A stretch of DNA of 8,145 nucleotides, from contig JALSSQ010000277.1 of assembly GCA_026984165.1 (NCBI GenBank), forward strand, positions 1 to 8,145. The letters run 5' to 3'. The notes beneath the pieces are model-generated. The model was given only the letters and a program-made list of their open reading frames with translations, was not told the DNA's origin and searched no databases. The translations under genes were made by a program, and so were the position numbers. Below are positions 6,457-8,145 of this stretch, piece by piece. Origin of the DNA: Sulfurovum sp. Lineage in GTDB: Bacteria > Campylobacterota > Campylobacteria > Campylobacterales > Sulfurovaceae. Each line of letters opens with the position of its first letter. The stretch's first letter is position 1.

Positions 6457-7005
6457 ATGAAAATCAAACAATTAATTTTAGGATTTTGTACCTTGCCACT
6501 ACTCATCAGTTGCGGTATAGGAGAAGGAGATGAGTTTCAGGCACGCCACAATCAAGGTAAAAATTGTTTAGAATGTCATGCATTTACCAGTGGAGGCACT
6601 ATATTTAAAAACCTCAATGCTGCAAACTATGCAGAGACTGAAGCAGCAGATGCCTACAATATACAACTTCGACTTGAATCTGGAAAAATAATTCATTATC
6701 ATAAAGGTAACGGATATGGTAATCGCCTTTATAATGGTGACGAAGGAGCCATCAACAGCTTTACCCCACAAATTGTTGATGCACAAGGCAATGTTGTCAA
6801 CCAATCTAGACAAAATTCTCATAATGTAGGACGTCTTGCCTGTAACCGATGTCATACCCAAAATGGGCTCAATGGCGCACCAGGAAGGATTGTTAATTAT
6901 GATGTTAATCATAATCTTGCTACACAAACAAATCTATCTACTCCTATTACAAAAAACAACATATCCTTCGCACAAGATATTCATCCTATTTTAAAAAACA
7001 ACTGA
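6457..7005 (+). CDS. Diheme c-type lipoprotein, C-terminus probably truncated
   Basis: A 182-residue product with a lipoprotein signal (lipobox LISC, acylated Cys19), so it is probably anchored in the outer or inner membrane facing the periplasm. Two heme attachment motifs are visible: CLECH (37-41), preceded by HNQGKN, and CNRCH (129-133). The roughly 85 residues between them (FTSGGTIFKNL through SHNVG) read as a beta-rich segment with SGKIIHYHKGNGYGNRLY, not as a simple cytochrome c fold. The last residues, ISFAQDIHPILKNN, look like the start of another cytochrome domain, where Cys-x-x-Cys-His normally comes next, but a TGA stop follows instead. The PAP2 gene starts 12 bases after the stop, with its ribosome-binding site touching it. 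Electron transfer is likely, but the partner is unknown. Confidence 0.85.
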   Translation: MKIKQLILGFCTLPLLISCGIGEGDEFQARHNQGKNCLECHAFTSGGTIFKNLNAANYAETEAADAYNIQLRLESGKIIHYHKGNGYGNRLYNGDEGAINSFTPQIVDAQGNVVNQSRQNSHNVGRLACNRCHTQNGLNGAPGRIVNYDVNHNLATQTNLSTPITKNNISFAQDIHPILKNN

Positions 7006-7010
7006 AGGAA
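7005..7010 (+). promoter_or_regulatory. Ribosome-binding site of the PAP2 gene, touching the upstream stop
   Basis: AAGGAA begins on the last base of the TGA stop (7003-7005) of the diheme lipoprotein gene and precedes the ATG at 7017. The two genes are therefore probably co-transcribed and could be translationally coupled. Confidence 0.7.
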
Positions 7011-7016
7011 AAATAA

Positions 7017-7538
7017 ATGAAAAATATCTTGCCTATTTTACTTCTATTCTCTACTTTCTCTCATGCAAATGGGAAAACAGAGCGTGCTGGAGATATATTG
7101 ACCTTACTCATCCCTGCTGTAGCATACACGACTACACTTTATAATGAAGATACAAAAGGTCAAATAGAATTTTACAAATCCTACGGAAGTACTATAGCCC
7201 TCACACATATACTAAAGGAGACCGTTCGAGCACCAAGACCACACAGACCCAAAAGCCACACCTCTTTTCCTTCTGGACACTCCTCAAGTGCATTTTCCGG
7301 TGCTGCTTTTATCCATAAAAAATATGGGCTTAAATATGCTATGCCTGCCTATTTGGGTGCAGTATATACTGCATATAGCCGCGTACATGCTGAAAAACAT
7401 TACACTAGAGATGTAGTTGCTGGTGCTCTTTTAGGTATTGGGTTTTCTTGGTATTTTACAACCCCATACAAAAACCTGCATGTTGCACCCACTGTCAATA
7501 ATGCTTCTTATGGTCTTCAATTTGATTATAAATGGTAA
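7017..7538 (+). CDS. PAP2-family phosphatase (type 2 phosphatidic acid phosphatase superfamily)
   Basis: Members of this superfamily remove phosphate from lipid phosphates such as undecaprenyl pyrophosphate, phosphatidylglycerol phosphate or lipid A. The 173-residue product carries all three signature motifs: KETVRAPRP (67-75, K-x6-RP), PSGH (85-88) and SRVHAEKHYTRD (121-132, SR-x5-H-x3-D), so the active site is intact. An N-terminal signal-like segment (about 1-17, ending SHA) is followed by hydrophobic stretches near 26-41, 57-66, 106-120 and 133-147. The protein is shorter than PgpB-type enzymes and nearer in size to small periplasm-facing phosphatases such as LpxE. The C-terminus ends in an alternating, aromatic sequence YGLQFDYKW that resembles a beta strand. 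The substrate cannot be decided from sequence. It lies just behind the diheme lipoprotein gene and appears to belong to the same transcript. Confidence 0.92.
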   Translation: MKNILPILLLFSTFSHANGKTERAGDILTLLIPAVAYTTTLYNEDTKGQIEFYKSYGSTIALTHILKETVRAPRPHRPKSHTSFPSGHSSSAFSGAAFIHKKYGLKYAMPAYLGAVYTAYSRVHAEKHYTRDVVAGALLGIGFSWYFTTPYKNLHVAPTVNNASYGLQFDYKW

Positions 7539-7539
7539 A

Positions 7540-7572
7540 AATTAACACTTCACTAACACTTTGCTAGCACAA
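7540..7572 (+). promoter_or_regulatory. Three tandem 11-base repeats at the -35 region of the last lipoprotein gene
   Basis: AATTAACACTT (7540-7550), CACTAACACTT (7551-7561) and TGCTAGCACAA (7562-7572) follow each other without gaps. The core reads TTAACA, CTAACA, CTAGCA at exact 11-base steps. The third copy covers where a -35 box would be for the TATAAT at 7590. This placement is typical of activation by an OmpR/PhoB-family response regulator. The same repeat stands before the diheme lipoprotein gene. Confidence 0.6.
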
Positions 7573-7589
7573 TAGTAATGCTCTTTTAC

Positions 7590-7595
7590 TATAAT
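7590..7595 (+). promoter_or_regulatory. -10 box of the last lipoprotein gene
   Basis: A perfect TATAAT lies 17 bases downstream of the end of the tandem repeats and 29 bases before the ATG at 7625. The -35 position holds GCACAA, which is far from consensus, as expected for an activator-dependent promoter. A strong ribosome-binding site, AAGGAG, follows at 7614-7619. Confidence 0.65.
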
Positions 7596-7624
7596 TTTGA
7601 TGACGCATATAAAAAGGAGCGCAC

Positions 7625-8145
7625 ATGAAAAAGAAATCTATACTACTTAGTTTGGTAGCTATACCTTTACTTGTTGGGTGTGGTGGAGGTAGTGGTACGA
7701 CGACTACAACCGCAACAGTACAAACAACAAAGCTTATAGGTACAGTTCCTGGAACAAAAATTGAGGCTTTTTGTGATAATGGAAAATATTATACAACAAA
7801 ATCACAAAACAATGGTACATCTAAACACCCCTTTGAACTAGATGTCAAAAAAGACAGCAACTGTACACTTGTAATGACAATGAACGAAGACAATCCTGCA
7901 CAAAGAACCATTACTGTGTTGGCATTTCAAGATGCTTCAGGTAGTGAGTCAACACGTATCCAAATAACAGGAGATACCGTTGACTTAGGTTATGTAGATC
8001 TTCCCCAAGACCCAACTACAATGGATGATGAGAATAACGATCATGTCAAAGATACACCTATCGTAATAGACACACCAGAAGGTGCAGTTGAAACGACAAC
8101 ATCTGATACTGCACATGATAGCAATCACAATGGTACTATAGATGT
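7625..8145 (+). CDS. Lipoprotein with EF-hand-like loops, 3'-truncated by the window edge
   Basis: The frame is open from the ATG at 7625 to the end of the window (173 complete codons), so the gene continues outside. It begins with a clear lipoprotein signal (MKKKSILLSLVAIPLLVGC, acylated Cys19) and a Gly/Ser/Thr-rich linker (about 20-35). A beta-rich segment follows with two cysteines (CDNG and NCTL) that could form a disulfide. After it come acidic loops of the calcium-binding type: DENNDHVKD and, at the visible end, DSNHNGTID, which fits the EF-hand/dockerin loop pattern D-x-N-x-N-G-x-I-D. I do not recognise the family; a secreted, calcium-stabilised surface protein is a reasonable guess. 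It has its own promoter with upstream tandem repeats and an AAGGAG ribosome-binding site. Confidence 0.8.
   Translation, partial: MKKKSILLSLVAIPLLVGCGGGSGTTTTTATVQTTKLIGTVPGTKIEAFCDNGKYYTTKSQNNGTSKHPFELDVKKDSNCTLVMTMNEDNPAQRTITVLAFQDASGSESTRIQITGDTVDLGYVDLPQDPTTMDDENNDHVKDTPIVIDTPEGAVETTTSDTAHDSNHNGTID

Noticed and set aside
6204..6506. Minus-strand open frame of 100 codons covering the NlpC/P60 end and the gap behind it.
   Set aside because: It overlaps two well-supported plus-strand genes and the tandem repeats, and its translation has no recognisable domain.
6568..6927. Minus-strand open frame of 119 codons inside the diheme lipoprotein gene.
   Set aside because: It is antisense to both heme motifs and has composition expected of a shadow frame.
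1..8145. CRISPR array, transposon ends, tRNA or rRNA genes, or a defence-type gene cluster.
   Set aside because: No spaced repeat array, transposase, cloverleaf or nuclease/toxin-like product was seen on either strand.

Overview
The window looks like a chromosomal piece of a Campylobacterota (epsilonproteobacterial) genome, probably a Sulfurovum/Sulfurimonas-type organism. The reasons are the AT-rich coding style, a MurF with a large N-terminal membrane extension directly behind a small alpha/beta hydrolase, several c-type cytochromes and lipoproteins, and good -10 boxes without recognisable -35 boxes. The genus cannot be proven from the sequence alone.

Layout. At the left edge is the 3' part of a secreted META/HslJ-domain protein (+ strand). 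It converges on a minus-strand operon, and the roughly 200-base gap between them holds a long imperfect inverted repeat. The minus-strand operon, in transcription order, is: an HI0933/YhiN-type FAD oxidoreductase (5217 to 4066), a lipoprotein L,D-transpeptidase of the YcbB/LdtD type (4069 to 2807), an alpha/beta hydrolase (2793 to 2062) and murF (2068 to 611). Its genes overlap by a few bases or are separated by 13 bases. A short divergent promoter region (5218-5303) separates it from plus-strand genes: a small monoheme cytochrome c-like protein, an NlpC/P60 cell-wall hydrolase, a diheme lipoprotein, a periplasmic/membrane PAP2 phosphatase, and the 5' part of a further lipoprotein with EF-hand-like loops that runs off the right edge.

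Themes. Three genes act on peptidoglycan: murF (precursor synthesis), the L,D-transpeptidase (3-3 cross-linking or lipoprotein attachment) and the NlpC/P60 peptidase (turnover). Almost everything else is exported: two cytochromes, three lipoproteins (counting the transpeptidase) and a phosphatase. The sequence to the right of about 2800 is clearly poorer in G+C than hydrolase-murF. This suggests that the transpeptidase, the oxidoreductase and possibly the following genes were placed next to an old hydrolase-murF core, where related genomes usually carry ddl.

Most notable non-coding signals: (1) tandem 11-base repeats of the form nnCTAACACTT upstream of both the diheme lipoprotein and the last lipoprotein, the second set sitting over the -35 region of a perfect TATAAT. 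This is the architecture of an OmpR/PhoB-family response-regulator site, and the two sites bracket a PAP2 phosphatase gene. (2) A perfect 18-base palindrome that covers the start codon of the NlpC/P60 gene. (3) A diheme lipoprotein whose last residues look like the opening of a third cytochrome domain, cut off by TGA just where the heme-binding cysteine motif would be expected. No CRISPR array, tRNA, rRNA, transposase or clear novel defence-type system was found.
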